The notes beneath the pieces are model-generated. The model saw nothing but the letters and a program-made list of their open reading frames with translations. It was not told the origin of the DNA and ran no database searches. The translations under genes and the position numbers were made by a program. Of a stretch of 64,000 nt of DNA, positions 39,109-49,884 are shown one piece after another. The stretch comes from Homalodisca vitripennis (lineage: Eukaryota; Arthropoda; Insecta; Hemiptera; Cicadellidae), in assembly GCF_021130785.1 (NCBI RefSeq), contig NW_025777614.1, forward strand, positions 1 to 64,000, in the 5' to 3' direction. Numbering within the stretch: position 1 is the stretch's first letter; each line of letters opens with the position of its first letter.

Positions 39109-41952
39109 TTATGTGGTCACCCAAACATGTGCCATGAACTCGTCTGTATTGTAAAAAGCTTCTGAGAGCAATGCACTTTTCAGACGAGTTTTAAATGCCT
39201 TAGGCATTGCGGCACTTTTTATGAAATTTGGCAGTTTGTTGACAAACTGAGCTCCTGCCTGAGAAGGCAAGCGCTCATGTACTACCGTCCTGTGTCTCCC
39301 AGTTCGGTAGTTGTCCCTGCCTCTAGTGTCATATGAGTGTATATCACTACCTCTGATGAGATTGCATTTTGACTTGAAAAACATAGACGTCTCTAGAATG
39401 TAGAGGCAGGGTAATGTCAACAGTTTCAGTTTTCTGAATGCTGGTCTGCACGACTCTCTCCATTGTAGTTTTGCAATTGTTCGAACGGCTTTTTTTTGGA
39501 GTGTAAACACTCTAGAGAAATGTGTATTTGCACAGCCTCCCCACAAGACCACTCCGTATGACAGGTGGGGGTATATCAATCCATAGTAACGCCGTCATCA
39601 GTACCTGAGTTGGGCAGTATTTGGATAGCTGCCTCAAAACATAAATGCCTGAGGACAATTTTGAACAAACGTTGTCTACATGACTATCCCATGTCAACCC
39701 TCGATCAAGGTGTATTCCAAGGAATTTAGTCGAGTAGACTTCTTCGATCTCAGTCTCCTCCAACATCACTATAGGACTTTGATCAGAGACGGTCGGGCCG
39801 CAAACGAAATTGAACAAACACCGATTTTGACGGGTTTGTTTTAAGATTGAGCTCATTGAAATGTTGAATTAAGTTGTTGAGCTCAGTGAATGTTGTCATT
39901 TCAAGTTGTGTGTTTGATTTTTCTTTGAAACAGAGAGTCGTGTCATCGGCATACTGGACTATTCGTCCTTGGTGCAAAGATGAGCCAGCATCGTTGACAT
40001 ACAATAGGAAGAGTAGCGGACTGAGAATGGAGCCCTGAGGAACACCACAACCCAGCTCACCCCCCCCCTCCGACCGTACGTCAGAAATTTTTACGAATTG
40101 TGTGTTCTATTACTGAGATACGATTCAAGCCACAAGAGTGGCACTCCTCGTATCCCGTAATACTCCAGTCTGTGAATTAGGGTGTTGTGATCAACGCAGT
40201 CAAATGCTTTAGATAAGTCAAGAAACACACTAAGTGTGTCTCTATGACTTTCAATTCCTTCTACTATCATCTCGACCAGCCCAACGACTGCGTCTATTGT
40301 CGACTTCCCACTTCGGAAACCGAACTGGTTTGATGATAGTAAGTTGTGTTTTTTTTTCAAAAAATTCAAGAGTCGACTGAGGAAGATCTTTTCAAAAACT
40401 TTACTGAAAACTGGTTAAAATTGAGATGGGACGATAATTTTGAACTAATTTGGGGTCACCTTTTTTGAATATCGGGGTGATTTTGGCTTTTTTCAGAGAG
40501 GATGGAAATATTCCTGAGCGGAGAGAGAGATTTATCAAATGTTCAAGCGGCCTGAACAGGTGCTGTGCACATTGCTTAAGAAGCCACATTGAAACATGAT
40601 TTAAATCGTTTGATTTTTTTGAAGGAAGATCTCTCATCACTCTGGCAATTTTCTCTTCTGTAGTAGGAGCCAGAGCCATAGAAGCTGCTGGGCTCCGTAC
40701 CAAAGTGGAATGTGGCTGATGCTGCTTTGGACTGAATCCTTGGTCAGCACCAACCGAGGCAAAAAAATTATTGAAAGCGTCCGCGACTTTGGCTGCATCG
40801 CTGACTTGATCGTTTCCAATCTGAAGCTCAATTTGTCTTTCAGTTGGTGGACTTTTATTTTTAATGATAGCCCATGCCGTTTTTGAAAAATTGTTTGACG
40901 TGAGCAATTTTTTGGTGACGTCATATGCTTTTGCAGCTCTGATCACCTTTTTATAAATCCGCTTGTAATTTGTAAAAAAAATTTTGAAAACCTCGTCACT
41001 CGAGTGCTTGTTGATTTCAGAGTAAAATCGTAATTTCTCCCTTGAAACCAAAATGCCTCTTGTAATCCATTCACATTTTTGTATTGTAGCCTTTTGATGG
41101 ATTGTTTTTAGGGGACAGCTCACGTTCAGATGGAAAATAAAAGTGTCTTCAAAGTTTTTGAATTGTAATTCAACGGGATCTCTAAAATTTAGGCAGTTCC
41201 AACTCTCTCTCGAAAGAAAAGAGTTTAGAAGAGCAATGTTTGAGGGCTTTGTGTTTCTGATTGTTGTTTGTATGATTGGGTCCCGTGCTGGTTTGAGACC
41301 ACTGACAATGGCCTGTTGGCCATAGTGGTCTGAGATGGCTGTGTTGATCACAGACACCCGGAGGTCAGTCAAGTTTGATATGATGTTATCTATCGCAGGT
41401 CGCTGAAGTGCCGGTAATCCTTGTTGGTGTGTCTATTGAACAGACAAGACCGAAGGACCCCAACAAGTCAGCGAAATGTTTCGTCAAGGGACTATCGATA
41501 TCTAGGACATCAATGTTAAAATCTCCCATGACGATAAATTTTCGATCCCTCCTTGTCATGTCAGTCAGAAGTTTTTCAAAATTTGGGAAAAGAATTGTTT
41601 TTCATCTCCGTTTGGGGACCTGTATACTCCAATTACTTGGATTGTGCTGTTGTTTCTGTGAATGTTTACCCCTGTGACTTCTAAGTCTTTGTCAGTTGTG
41701 CTTTCGACAGAAACAGGGGTAAACGAAAGATTGTTCCGAGCAAAAACCGCAACACCCACCCCCACCTTTGGCTGAGGTGCGACAGCAATTGTTAGCTAAT
41801 TGGTAATTTTGAATGTTGAAGTGTTCAATGTTGCTGCTGTTAAATCCGTGTTCGGATATGACTAGCACGTCGGGAAGAAGCTCTTCGCACAAGAGGGAAA
41901 GTTCCATTCTCTTGTTTGTAGCCATTTGTGCATTTTGATGCAAAAATGTCAA
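39109..41952 (-). pseudogene. CR1/jockey-like LINE ORF2 (endonuclease + RT), frameshifted
   Basis: The endonuclease starts near 41952 with FLHQNAQMATNKRMELSLL, continues with ISEHGF, GVYRSPNGDE (~41640-41610), MGDFNIDVLD (~41530) and AISDHYGQQ (~41345), so its Asn, Glu, Asp and His signatures are visible. The RT follows: ITPIFKKGDPK and NYRPIS (40480-40420), [11 protein letters not shown] (~40330), [14 protein letters not shown] (~40230-40190; motif A), GVPQGSILSPLLFLLYVND (~40045-39990) and QYADDTTLCF (~39960-39930; catalytic YADD intact). The C-terminus ends at 39109 after LPNFIKSAAMPKAFKTRLKS. Breaks lie near 40400, 40080, 39850, 39560, 41400 and 41760. The most complete block, 40401-41372, is 323 codons without a stop. 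Confidence 0.8.
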
Positions 41953-42049
41953 GCTATCTGAAAATTTGTTTTTCGAATTTGTTTTTTTTAAATTTCGATT
42001 TGAGGTCAGTCAATTTGTTTTGGTGACTAGTAGTGGGTTCCCTAAAAAA

Positions 42050-42660
42050 TTTTGTTTTTCTAATATATTGCCATGCTGCTGGTGTCCTGTGCTCTTAACG
42101 GCGTCAGCGAATGATTAAAAAAGCAACACCCTTGGCTGCTTTGGCGTCTCCTGAAGATCGGGTTCCGGTCCTCCTTCGGTTCTCGACATAGCAGTGGGCA
42201 GTGAGTGGCTAGGTGCAGCGACAAGCGGAGGTTTGTGGCGGCGAAGGTCTGGTGCCATGGTGGCCAGGTGCGCAATCATGAGGCACGTCAGTAGTCGCTT
42301 CCCACTCTCGCGAAGATGCTGGCCGTGAGAGGTGAATAACTGTCGCCCGATGTGGCTAATGTCGAGCATCTCCACTCCCTCACTCCGAACACAGAGCTCG
42401 CTGATGTAGGCATTTGCTACTCTGATGGTCTCCTGTATCGGGCTATCGGGGGCAGATCGTGCCTTGGAAATAAAGGCGTTATCAGGACTTTAGACGTCCT
42501 GCAGTTTTTTAATTATTTCTTCAAGATTGTTGAAGATTATGTTCTGTCTCCCTGCAGCTACATGGTGATATTTCTCCAAATGTGAATTTACAAGCATTAT
42601 AAAGCAGTTCTTGAACACTGCATCAGACAGATGATAATGCTCAAGCACATTTCACAAATT
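42050..42660 (-). pseudogene. CR1-like LINE ORF1 remnant, esterase-like
   Basis: On the minus strand, LEHYHLSDAVFKNCFIML (about 42640-42590), then NAYISELCVRSEGVEMLDIS (about 42410-42360) and FTSHGQHLRESGKRLL (about 42335-42290) resemble the C-terminal half of the SGNH/GDSL-type esterase found in ORF1 of CR1-like LINEs. The HGQHL block is where the catalytic Asp/His region would be. There is at least one stop and one frameshift. The N-terminal half (including any Ser block) is missing because the element is truncated near 42670. An alternative is an unrelated LINE ORF1 with a similar ending. Confidence 0.55.
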
Positions 42661-43207
42661 ATTGGCACATCACACACAAATGGATTAACCCATTTTATTT
42701 TGCTTGAAAAATAATAATCTAATTTTTGTATTTCTGAAATATAGACGTTACTAATATAATTAAACAGTATTTCTGAAGGGTAGGGTACGATAAGCGGACC
42801 CGTTTTTTATATCGAATGTAATCTTTGATACCTAATATTCGCATCTCAAATCCTAGACTATCAATCGAAATAAAAGTATCTATAGTCCTCAATAACAATC
42901 ATTTGCTTTAAATTAAAATATGAATTTAATATTTATAGTGATCAAACAAATTATTGTAACAAAAATTAGGAAACACTGAAGACGACCATATTTGCTCCTC
43001 TCACAGTTACAGTTGTTTCTTTCCCACAAAATTTCACGTAATGGGGTTTTCGGTACGAGTCCAACATGTTGAAGCCACAATATATTTTATTTATGTCTTA
43101 TCATCTTTCAAAGCAATATCTTGTAGTTTTCTAAAATTTACTGCTATTTTTAATAATTAAAATTACTTATGTAAAGTTGAAATATTACCCTATGTGTATT
43201 ATTTTAA

Positions 43208-43890
43208 CCCTTTGACGTTGGCGCTATTTCACATGCGCTGTGCCTGAGTGGCGGTGCGCGCGAGACCTGCCTACCCTCTCTGGGCGGCGGGATTTCACTC
43301 AATCTCATGTCCCACGCATCGTTCTAGTTATTTGCATCTAACTTTCTTATTTTTTATTCAATTGGTTCAAAGTAAAGTTTTTATGTTGTAAAACTAAATT
43401 AGGCCTAACTTTATTTTGAGTTAATTTTACGAATTTTCCGACAATTAATAGGCTATATGTGTTTTACATTAATTTAGTTTGAAAAACTTGTGTTTCATTA
43501 CATTTTAAACGTGTTTTGTGGTAAAAAACCTAGAATGAAGCTGTTTACAAAAATACTTATCATTGAAAGTAGTTTTAATATCAAATTAATTTTATTCGAA
43601 AGTCACTAAGGGGCTTCTTTGTTCCATTTTCAGAAAAAATTAAAGAATAGTTTCTTTGCAAGTAAACGTTCCAAAACAAAGTCAAAAATTTCGATTTGTT
43701 TTTTGTGAAAAAATACAAACTTTTAAGAAACAAACAAAAAACATTTCGCATGAAAAGGTTAGTTTGTTTAGGAGATACAAAATAAAGAACAAAGCACTAC
43801 AGCGCAGGACAGCAGGTGTCCCGCTCTTTACTCAGCCACCCTAGTAGGCCTATGCCTGGACCAGAAGCTGTCCCGACCGACCTCAGAGGG
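43208..43890. mobile_element. piggyBac-like MITE A (683 bp) with TTAA target
   Basis: Flanked by TTAA at 43204-43207 and 43891-43894. The left end is CCCTTTGACGTTGGCGC and the inverted right end CCCTCTGAGGTCGGTCG, agreeing in CCCT-TGA-GT-GG. TTAA plus a CCC start is the piggyBac pattern. No transposase is seen. GC-rich blocks lie at both ends (43240-43320, 43800-43890). It sits inside the element at 42778-45399. Confidence 0.55.
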
Positions 43891-43926
43891 TTAAAGTGTT
43901 TACAGCTGTTGATATAGACTATTTAA

Positions 43927-45278
43927 CCCTTTGAGTGCCACGGGTATTTCCCGAAGGCATATGCATAAAGTGCCACGCTGTTTTTCCCATATTTGTAAGC
44001 TTTTGGGAAAAAAGCTGTTTGTAAAATAACTACCAAACAGATTTCCATCATTTTATTGTTGTTTTTTTTTCTTATTAAATGCAGAATATGATACATACCG
44101 TTACAAATAAAATTTGATTTATAAAAATTTCAGTATTTATAAGTTTTTTTTTTACTTTTGTATAAAAAGTTAAGTTTCGACCTAATTTGTGTGTATACGG
44201 TATTGTTAACATTTTTTTTCTTTATACCATGATAAAGGCCATATGATTCTAAATAAAACTCATGTGTAATATTGTATTCTAGAATATTAAAAACATGGCA
44301 TTATATGTATTAACAAAATGCTGCCCGGTACCGACATTTTATAAACTGTACTTCATTTGTCAGAGTTTAGAAATTACTTAGTAATGATGTAGTTTTTCCC
44401 AATAAATCTAACAAAACATTAATACAACACAAATAAATATGATTAGTAAATTTAGAATCAAATACTTGCTAACATATTTACATAAAGGTTTACATTTAGT
44501 AAATAATAACCCTAATAATATTTAAACTGAAAATTCAAGTTTTTCGCTTGAACACAACTCAAATCATACATTACTTTTGAAAAGAAATACGTTAAAATAC
44601 TGTATAAGTTACTATTTTATTTTGTATTTACTCAAATGCTTGGTTATCGGCAGATAAACATCAAGAGAGGCCGTTACGCAACACGGTACTCGTCCGCTAT
44701 GTCGCGTGACTGGAAGACAGAATCATCGTACAGGTACTTATCACAGCCCACTATTTTTGGACGAGTTTTCCTTATCAGAGATCAAAATAAACTTCATTAT
44801 ACGTTCCATAATGAATCGAAAAATACTCGATGAGTCATACTTCCTATCTCCAAATCGTCTCCAAGTAGACACACAAATGACCTGACATTTTCGAATAATG
44901 AAACGTTGTTCTTATAGTTTTTTATTTGATTGATTGTCGTAATAACTTGTAAATTCCAAAATAGTTTAAATAAAGTCAGTTGATTTTAATACTGTAATAT
45001 ATTTTGTCCCCGATAAGGAAAACTCGTCCAAAAATAGTGGCTTCTTGATAAGTACCCAAACAACATAAATTTCACAGATAAAATAGTAGAGAAACAACAT
45101 AAAACTCGTAGTTATTGATAGTTTGGAACCTATTGAATACAGCCGTCTGATTATTTGGCTAAAATAATCTTGTACTATATAAAATATTATCGAAATAAGA
45201 AACGTCAAAATTGGCGACGCTGGCACTTTATGCACTTTTCGTACCGTCAAAATTAGCAACGCTGTGGCACTCAAAGGG
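43927..45278. mobile_element. piggyBac-like element B (1352 bp) with TTAA target
   Basis: Flanked by TTAA at 43923-43926 and 45279-45282. Both ends read CCCTTTGAGTGCCAC inward (15 bp identical), and a subterminal GCATAAAGTGCCA motif recurs near both ends (43969 and, inverted, about 45234). These are hallmarks of piggyBac-type ends. No transposase is recognisable. The centre holds a further inverted repeat (see 44731-45055). It lies 32 bp from element A and inside the same host element. Confidence 0.7.
44731..45055. repeat. Internal inverted repeat within element B
   Basis: TACTTATCACAGCCCACTAT plus TTTTGGACGAGTTTTCCTTATC at 44733-44778 pairs with the inverted sequence at about 45002-45053 (GATAAGGAAAACTCGTCCAA and onward), about 45-bp arms with a few differences. 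It is either the ends of a smaller element inserted in B or a large hairpin. No target duplication was found. Confidence 0.65.
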
Positions 45279-45715
45279 TTAAGTTAATAATTCAATATAA
45301 TTTATCAGTATCGATTGATTATATCGATGGTTATGATTAAGTAATATTGTTTTGCCAATTTCGATATAAAAAACCGGGTCCACTTATCGTACCCTACCCT
45401 TTCTGAAATATAGGAGTTACAGTGGAGTCCCGCTAATCCGAACACGTGTAATCCGAATGTCGGTTAATCCGAATGTCGGTTAATCCGAACAGGTCCAGGA
45501 GGAATTATTTATAACGATAATGAACAGTTATAGGAACTAATTACTTAAAAAAAATGGGTGCGTCATTTCGTACACAAACAAAGAAAACTTTAATTAAATA
45601 GACATACAGTATTTTATTAAGACAAATTGTGTACGGTATAGTACATAAATAATGAAGTTAAATACAGTACCAAATTGAAACTTATAGGTTAAGTATGAGT
45701 TAAATTATGTATTAA

Positions 45716-46795
45716 CCCTTCAACGCGTTATTTTTTTTCATGGTCATACCCCCTTCTGTGTTGATTTTTCTGGCGGTTTTTTAGAGATTTTGTGTTTTAT
45801 AAATAATATAAGCAAATTACCCTAGTTTATAATTATTTTATTATACTTCTATGTTGTTAGGGTTTAAAATTAGCCAAATGAAACAAAATTAACCTACTTT
45901 AGGTTAGTTTATTAACTTTACAGTGTTCCCAAACCATTTCAGAACCAAAAGAAAAACCAGGTAGGCCTAGGCCTACATTTAGGTCTGCATCACCTCCTCC
46001 TCTTTCAACAACATTGAACTCATTTTGTACTACAATGTTTTCACCTAGCCTATTTTCAATATCATCATCACTATTTTGTCCAAAGTCTAATACTTCAAAC
46101 TCAGCTTGAGCAAAGTCATTGTCATATCCATCGTCGTCAAAATCTTCATCTGATTCAAGGTTCAAAAGTCTGTAAATTTCACTGTCTCTTTCCACTAGGT
46201 GTCCTTCAAGATTACTCATTTTCAATTGATTTTAAAACATTTTACAAAAACGATAACAGTTTTAAAATAAATTCCCTAAAATATGCTAAAATATTTCCCT
46301 AAAAGCTAGCTAACCTACAAACCATTCCCAACTCATGTTTATAAAACACAACAAATTGTTCCTGTCAAAACAGGATTTCCTTCTTCAAAACTATATAGTT
46401 AGCTTGTAAAACTAATAATAATAACTAAACAAAGGAACATAAAACACACAAAAATATGTCTGTAGAACATAACCATCACACTAACAATGACTGTAAACAA
46501 CAACAAACGTAAGCTGACAAACGATCGGCTGCACGGCAATGACGTCGTCTTGAATGCAGCTGATTTCTCAGATATTTGTTCTAAAGATCGATTTTTCGAG
46601 ATATCGACTTAATTAATCAAAAGTTTGAATCTTCTCCTTTCGATTGGTATAAATTTTTCATTGAAAAACATTCAATAGTTGTCTGTTACAGCTACAAAAA
46701 ATAACCGACTACTCCATGACGTACTCAGTACGGCAAAACGCGATCTCAAGTGAAAGTGTCATGACGTACCTAGTACGGCAAAACGCGTTGAAGGG
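45716..46795 (-). mobile_element. piggyBac-like element C (1080 bp) with TTAA target
   Basis: Flanked by TTAA at 45712-45715 and 46796-46799, with 14-bp identical inverted ends CCCTTCAACGCGTT. Near the right end a ~25-bp motif, GACGTACYYAGTACGGCAAA and on to ACGCG, occurs twice (about 46721-46745 and 46763-46787), the kind of subterminal repeat that transposases bind. It encodes a 108-residue acidic ORF on the minus strand and nothing else, so it is a deletion derivative. Confidence 0.75.
45899..46225 (-). pseudogene. Acidic N-terminal fragment of a piggyBac-like transposase
   Basis: A 108-codon frame with ATG at 46225 (a second in-frame ATG two codons later). The first half is strongly acidic, with LLNLESDEDFDDDGYDND and a later NSDDDIENRL, and the end is EMVWEHCKVNKLT. 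Many piggyBac transposases open with such an acidic, unstructured tail before the DDD catalytic domain, and its position inside element C supports that reading. The catalytic domain and C-terminal zinc-binding domain are absent. The match is by composition and context only, so an unrelated captured ORF cannot be excluded. Confidence 0.45.
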
Positions 46796-46935
46796 TTAAG
46801 AAGTGAAATCAAACAAAAATTGGACGTACAGTACTGATATTATTATTGAGTACAATATTAATTGTTAAAAGACATAAATTCAGTTATTGTCTTCTTCTGT
46901 CGCATTGAAGAGAGTCTATTGGATGACGCGTAGTT

Positions 46936-47169
46936 TCACCATCGTGTCATAAACATGATATCGGCAGGTGTAGCAGTAGCCTGTCGCTCTAAGTATCGTA
47001 GTGCAAGGTTAAGCGCTGCTGCACCGTCTGCGTGTGGCACCAACTCTCCTTTATCACCCAGGTTCTCGTTGTCCCGTAGCGCGTGGACAAGTACAATATC
47101 CAGTACGCTCACATTGCTTAACAATAGAACTCTCACACTAAATACGGTAAATGTGCTTAGTATTCGCAA
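46936..47169 (-). pseudogene. C-terminal fragment of a pogo/Tigger transposase
   Basis: The minus-strand frame contains ADGAAALNLALRYLERQ and ATPADIMFMTRW, resembling the final helix region of Tigger/jerky-type transposases, where an Ala/Leu-rich helix is followed by a short Trp-ended tail. It is inside the pogo element, close to the right end. The upstream DDE domain and the CENP-B-type DNA-binding domain are missing. Confidence 0.5.
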
Positions 47170-47368
47170 ACACGTTTATTTGTCAAGAAATACAATGCAA
47201 CAGTCAGAAAACATATTTTAATAAAAAATGTTGATAATTCTATAACAAAATAGACCCATTCTAAAGTTTAAAACCGTATTTTTCTGTAATTCTGGCTAAT
47301 CCGAACAATCACATAATCCGAATAGGGCTCGGTCCCAATTAGGTCGGATTTAACGGGACTCTACTGTA

Positions 47369-48719
47369 CTAATATTATTAAACACATCTTAATTCTTTGG
47401 AGTAAGCCATGTAATAATATGTAATAAAATTACTCCAAGCTATTTTAATTATTTGTTTAATATGATGACTATTTTAGTATTAATGTCCTTCCTAATAGCT
47501 TTTTCCTTCATTTAATTAGCCTAAAATGTAACACTTAATTTTTTTATGTTGATTGATTGTTTTGTATTAAAATAGACCTACCTTATGACAATTACATTAT
47601 ATAAACTGAACATAATAATCATGTTCTAATAACATTTAGTTTTACTTTACTTTAGCTCCACCAGCTATTTGATTTATTACATTTAATTTCGGATTCATTG
47701 ATAGCTCAATAAAACATTTCTCAAAGCATAAAAACAGATGTAATTTGTCATTTTGTAGTGTACATTACTTAATTTTATGTGCTATATGTATCTTGTTGAA
47801 GTCGTTTTGTATTTTCAAGGAGAAAGTAAAGTTTGAAACATCTAGTTGAAAATCTGTAAATCATTGTTATGTTTACAAATCTGCCACTGAAAATAGCCAG
47901 CTATTATGTTGCAACTTGTATGGTTTATTTTTATTTCAGTTGCTGACAGTGTTTTATTTAGTTAACAGATTTTATTTGTAAGTTTATAGGTTAGGTTTCA
48001 ATGATTGTTCATCTGCCATTTTCTTCTCTCACTTCAGCAAGTGGTGGGTACTGGCTATGAAGTTTGGTGGGTGTAGTGAGGGGAAACTCCTTGGTGGAAC
48101 CATTGGCACTTCCACACTGGATATTAAACATATGATAATTTTCAAATAAATTCAGATTACTACTAAATTGTGAATACTGATTAAATAATAATGCACTAGG
48201 TTAACTATACTCTTAAGTTGAATAAGGCACATGGACGTTGTGTAGACAGGTAGGTGACATTGGGGTAGGCAGACACTACGGTAGAGGGGTAGGGGAAGTA
48301 TAATGGCTAGTTTTCGAGAGAATCGCTCAAATCTACACCGCTCCTCAGTACCTCTTGCTACACCAGATGTGACCTCCCTACATTAGGCCTGGCCACAGTG
48401 AAAGTGTTAAAACTCATAAAGAGACACAAAAATACTCATAAGTACCACTTTTTGGTTTTTTTTTTTATCCTACTGACCAACCTGGTTAGCAGAATAGGTC
48501 TCCTCGAGCTCCATGGAATTTTACTTGCTTTTGTAACTCAATACATCAATTTCTTTAAAACATTAATGCTCGTAAATATTAAATTTGTTGCGTTTAATTT
48601 CATTCTACTGACCAATAGGGGATAGACAGAAGAAAAAGGTGTCCTCAAGCAACTCAGATTAGAGGAGACCCTTCTTTCTGTCTTTGTACATTCTGTATAT
48701 TTTTTTAATCTTCATGTCA
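47369..48719. other. Putative FAU intron 1 sequence between transposons
   Basis: No coding frame or transposon terminus was recognised. The part at 48230-48400 is less AT-rich than its surroundings, with no identified function. Confidence 0.4.
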
Positions 48720-49136
48720 TGTTGATTCAAGATTCAAGATATTTTTATTGTCATTAAGCACAATACATATTATGCAATAGACAAAGTCAACATATTATAT
48801 AGCCTACTTTAATCTAATCTTTAAACTAGGCACAGTTATAGGACAAAATACAGTATTGCCTATTGCTAGAACTAAATAACAATAATATAAATGTGAATAA
48901 AACAATAAAATTACAATTAAATAATTTAAAAATCTATATAATATGTGCTAACAATCCTAATCTTAAATTAACAATGAATTAAAAACTTTATGAGCTAATA
49001 TCACAGGCTAGGTAATCTTCAACAGTGTAAAAAGCTTTATTTTTCAGCCACTTTGCAATTGTAACTTTAAAATTATTAAGTGTAACATTCCATGGTTTAT
49101 ATGGTAATTTATTAAATAATTTTATACTGAAAAATA

Positions 49137-49884
49137 GGTACTTTGGGATTATACCGACCACACCCAGACATGAATCGTTATTTTACATTTTGCTTCTACT
49201 GATTACTAGATTAGCGTAGAACAATATTTCGTCAATATAAAACAGGAATTGTCTTATCGCAAACCCCTCCCCATCCTCAGATAGAGGTCAAAGTCGAGCG
49301 GTCTAGTAGATAACGTGATTGCAGAGTCTCGCCGCCCGTTCAGCTGGTTCGTCGCTTTGTTGTACTTCCGTGTTTTACCTCTACATTTCTCCAAACACAA
49401 AACTTCAACAAAAAACGAACATTACCAAACTAAAACTAAACTCTTTATTGAAAAAAACACTCAAAACTTGTTTTTATTCTTGATCACATTCCGCCACCCA
49501 AAATGCGAGTGCCTCCGGCCATCAGCACGGGCTTCGGCAGCACCTTTGGTGCTGATGTCAAGGAAAGAAAAACATCCCTCGAGATAGTACCTATCAGTAA
49601 AATATCAAATTCTAGAGGGGCTGATCAGAAATATAAATTGAATTGTAATGGAAAGGCAATTATGTACAGTGCAAATCATGTGATGCCGCGCGGCCTGCCG
49701 TAATCGGGATTCTCGAGAAAGATATGATAACAGCGACAAAAATACCGATCACAATACCTGGAAATGCTTGTAAGTTTGTAATTTTGCAATTAAAGAGTTG
49801 TTTTTTCGTTCTATCATGTCTATCTATAAATTTATATTTTTTGTGTTCTTCATACTGGTGTGGTCGGTATAATCCCAAAGTACC
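49137..49884. mobile_element. 748-bp unclassified TIR element inserted in the LINE
   Basis: Perfect 28-bp terminal inverted repeats starting GGTACTTTGGGATTATACCG. Flanks are gaaaaata (49129-49136) and aaaaaata (49885-49892), an 8-bp duplication with one change. If one copy is deleted with the element, the LINE frame closes across the site (SQIFF joined to SIKLFNKLPYK), which fixes both ends. There is no transposase. The interior contains a 66-codon frame (49503-49703) and a tRNA-like segment (about 49288-49360). The GG start and 8-bp duplication recall the element at 42778, but the TIR sequences differ. Confidence 0.85.
49503..49703 (+). CDS. Small ORF of unknown function inside the 748-bp TIR element
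   Basis: A 66-codon frame, ATG CGA GTG at 49503, reads VPPAISTGFGSTFGADVKER then SLEIVPISKISNSRGADQKY and ends at TAA 49701-49703. Its first half is markedly GC-richer than the surroundings. I recognise no domain. It could be a captured host exon, a remnant of a transposase 5' exon, or chance; a GTAAGT at about 49769 downstream could be a donor, but the frame has already stopped. Confidence 0.2.
   Translation: MRVPPAISTGFGSTFGADVKERKTSLEIVPISKISNSRGADQKYKLNCNGKAIMYSANHVMPRGLP

Larger units (their letters stand above)
38930..42670 (-). mobile_element. CR1/jockey-like LINE with esterase-like ORF1 fragment
   Basis: A minus-strand LINE about 3.7 kb long. Its 3' end has AATAAAATTATTATTATTAT (read on the minus strand) at about 38949-38930, then a short 3' UTR. 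ORF2 covers 39109-41952, and an ORF1 remnant with an SGNH-esterase-like signature covers 42050-42660. CR1-like LINEs are known to carry such an esterase in ORF1. The copy has few frameshifts and is probably younger than the other LINEs here. 5' truncation is likely near 42670. It lies inside the putative FAU intron 1, opposite to FAU. Confidence 0.75.
42778..45399. mobile_element. Unclassified TIR element with 8-bp duplication, carrying two nested insertions
   Basis: Both ends read GGGTAGGGTACGATAAG inward; the match continues to about 39 bp with two differences, through GGACCCG and TTTTTTATATCGA. The flanks are a perfect 8-bp duplication, tttctgaa, at 42770-42777 and 45400-45407. Removing two internal piggyBac-like insertions (43208-43890, 43927-45278) leaves about 580 bp with no coding capacity, so the original insertion was a MITE. 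A GG-start and 8-bp duplication could fit Merlin, or possibly a MULE or P-type element, but I cannot assign it. Confidence 0.8.
45420..47366 (-). mobile_element. pogo/Tigger-like element with a nested piggyBac-like insertion
   Basis: Ends are CAGTGGAGTCCCGCTAATCC (45420) and, inverted, CAGTAGAGTCCCGTTAAATC (47366), with TA on both outer sides (45418-45419, 47367-47368). AATCCGAA motifs repeat inside both ends. This is the pogo/Tigger pattern. A minus-strand fragment at 46936-47169 resembles the C-terminal tail of Tigger/jerky-type transposases (see there). The rest of the transposase is gone and a TTAA element occupies 45716-46795. Confidence 0.8.

Noticed and set aside
44636..44833. 65-codon plus-strand frame inside piggyBac-like element B
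   Set aside because: No similarity to a piggyBac transposase, and it overlaps the internal inverted repeat, which explains its apparent structure.
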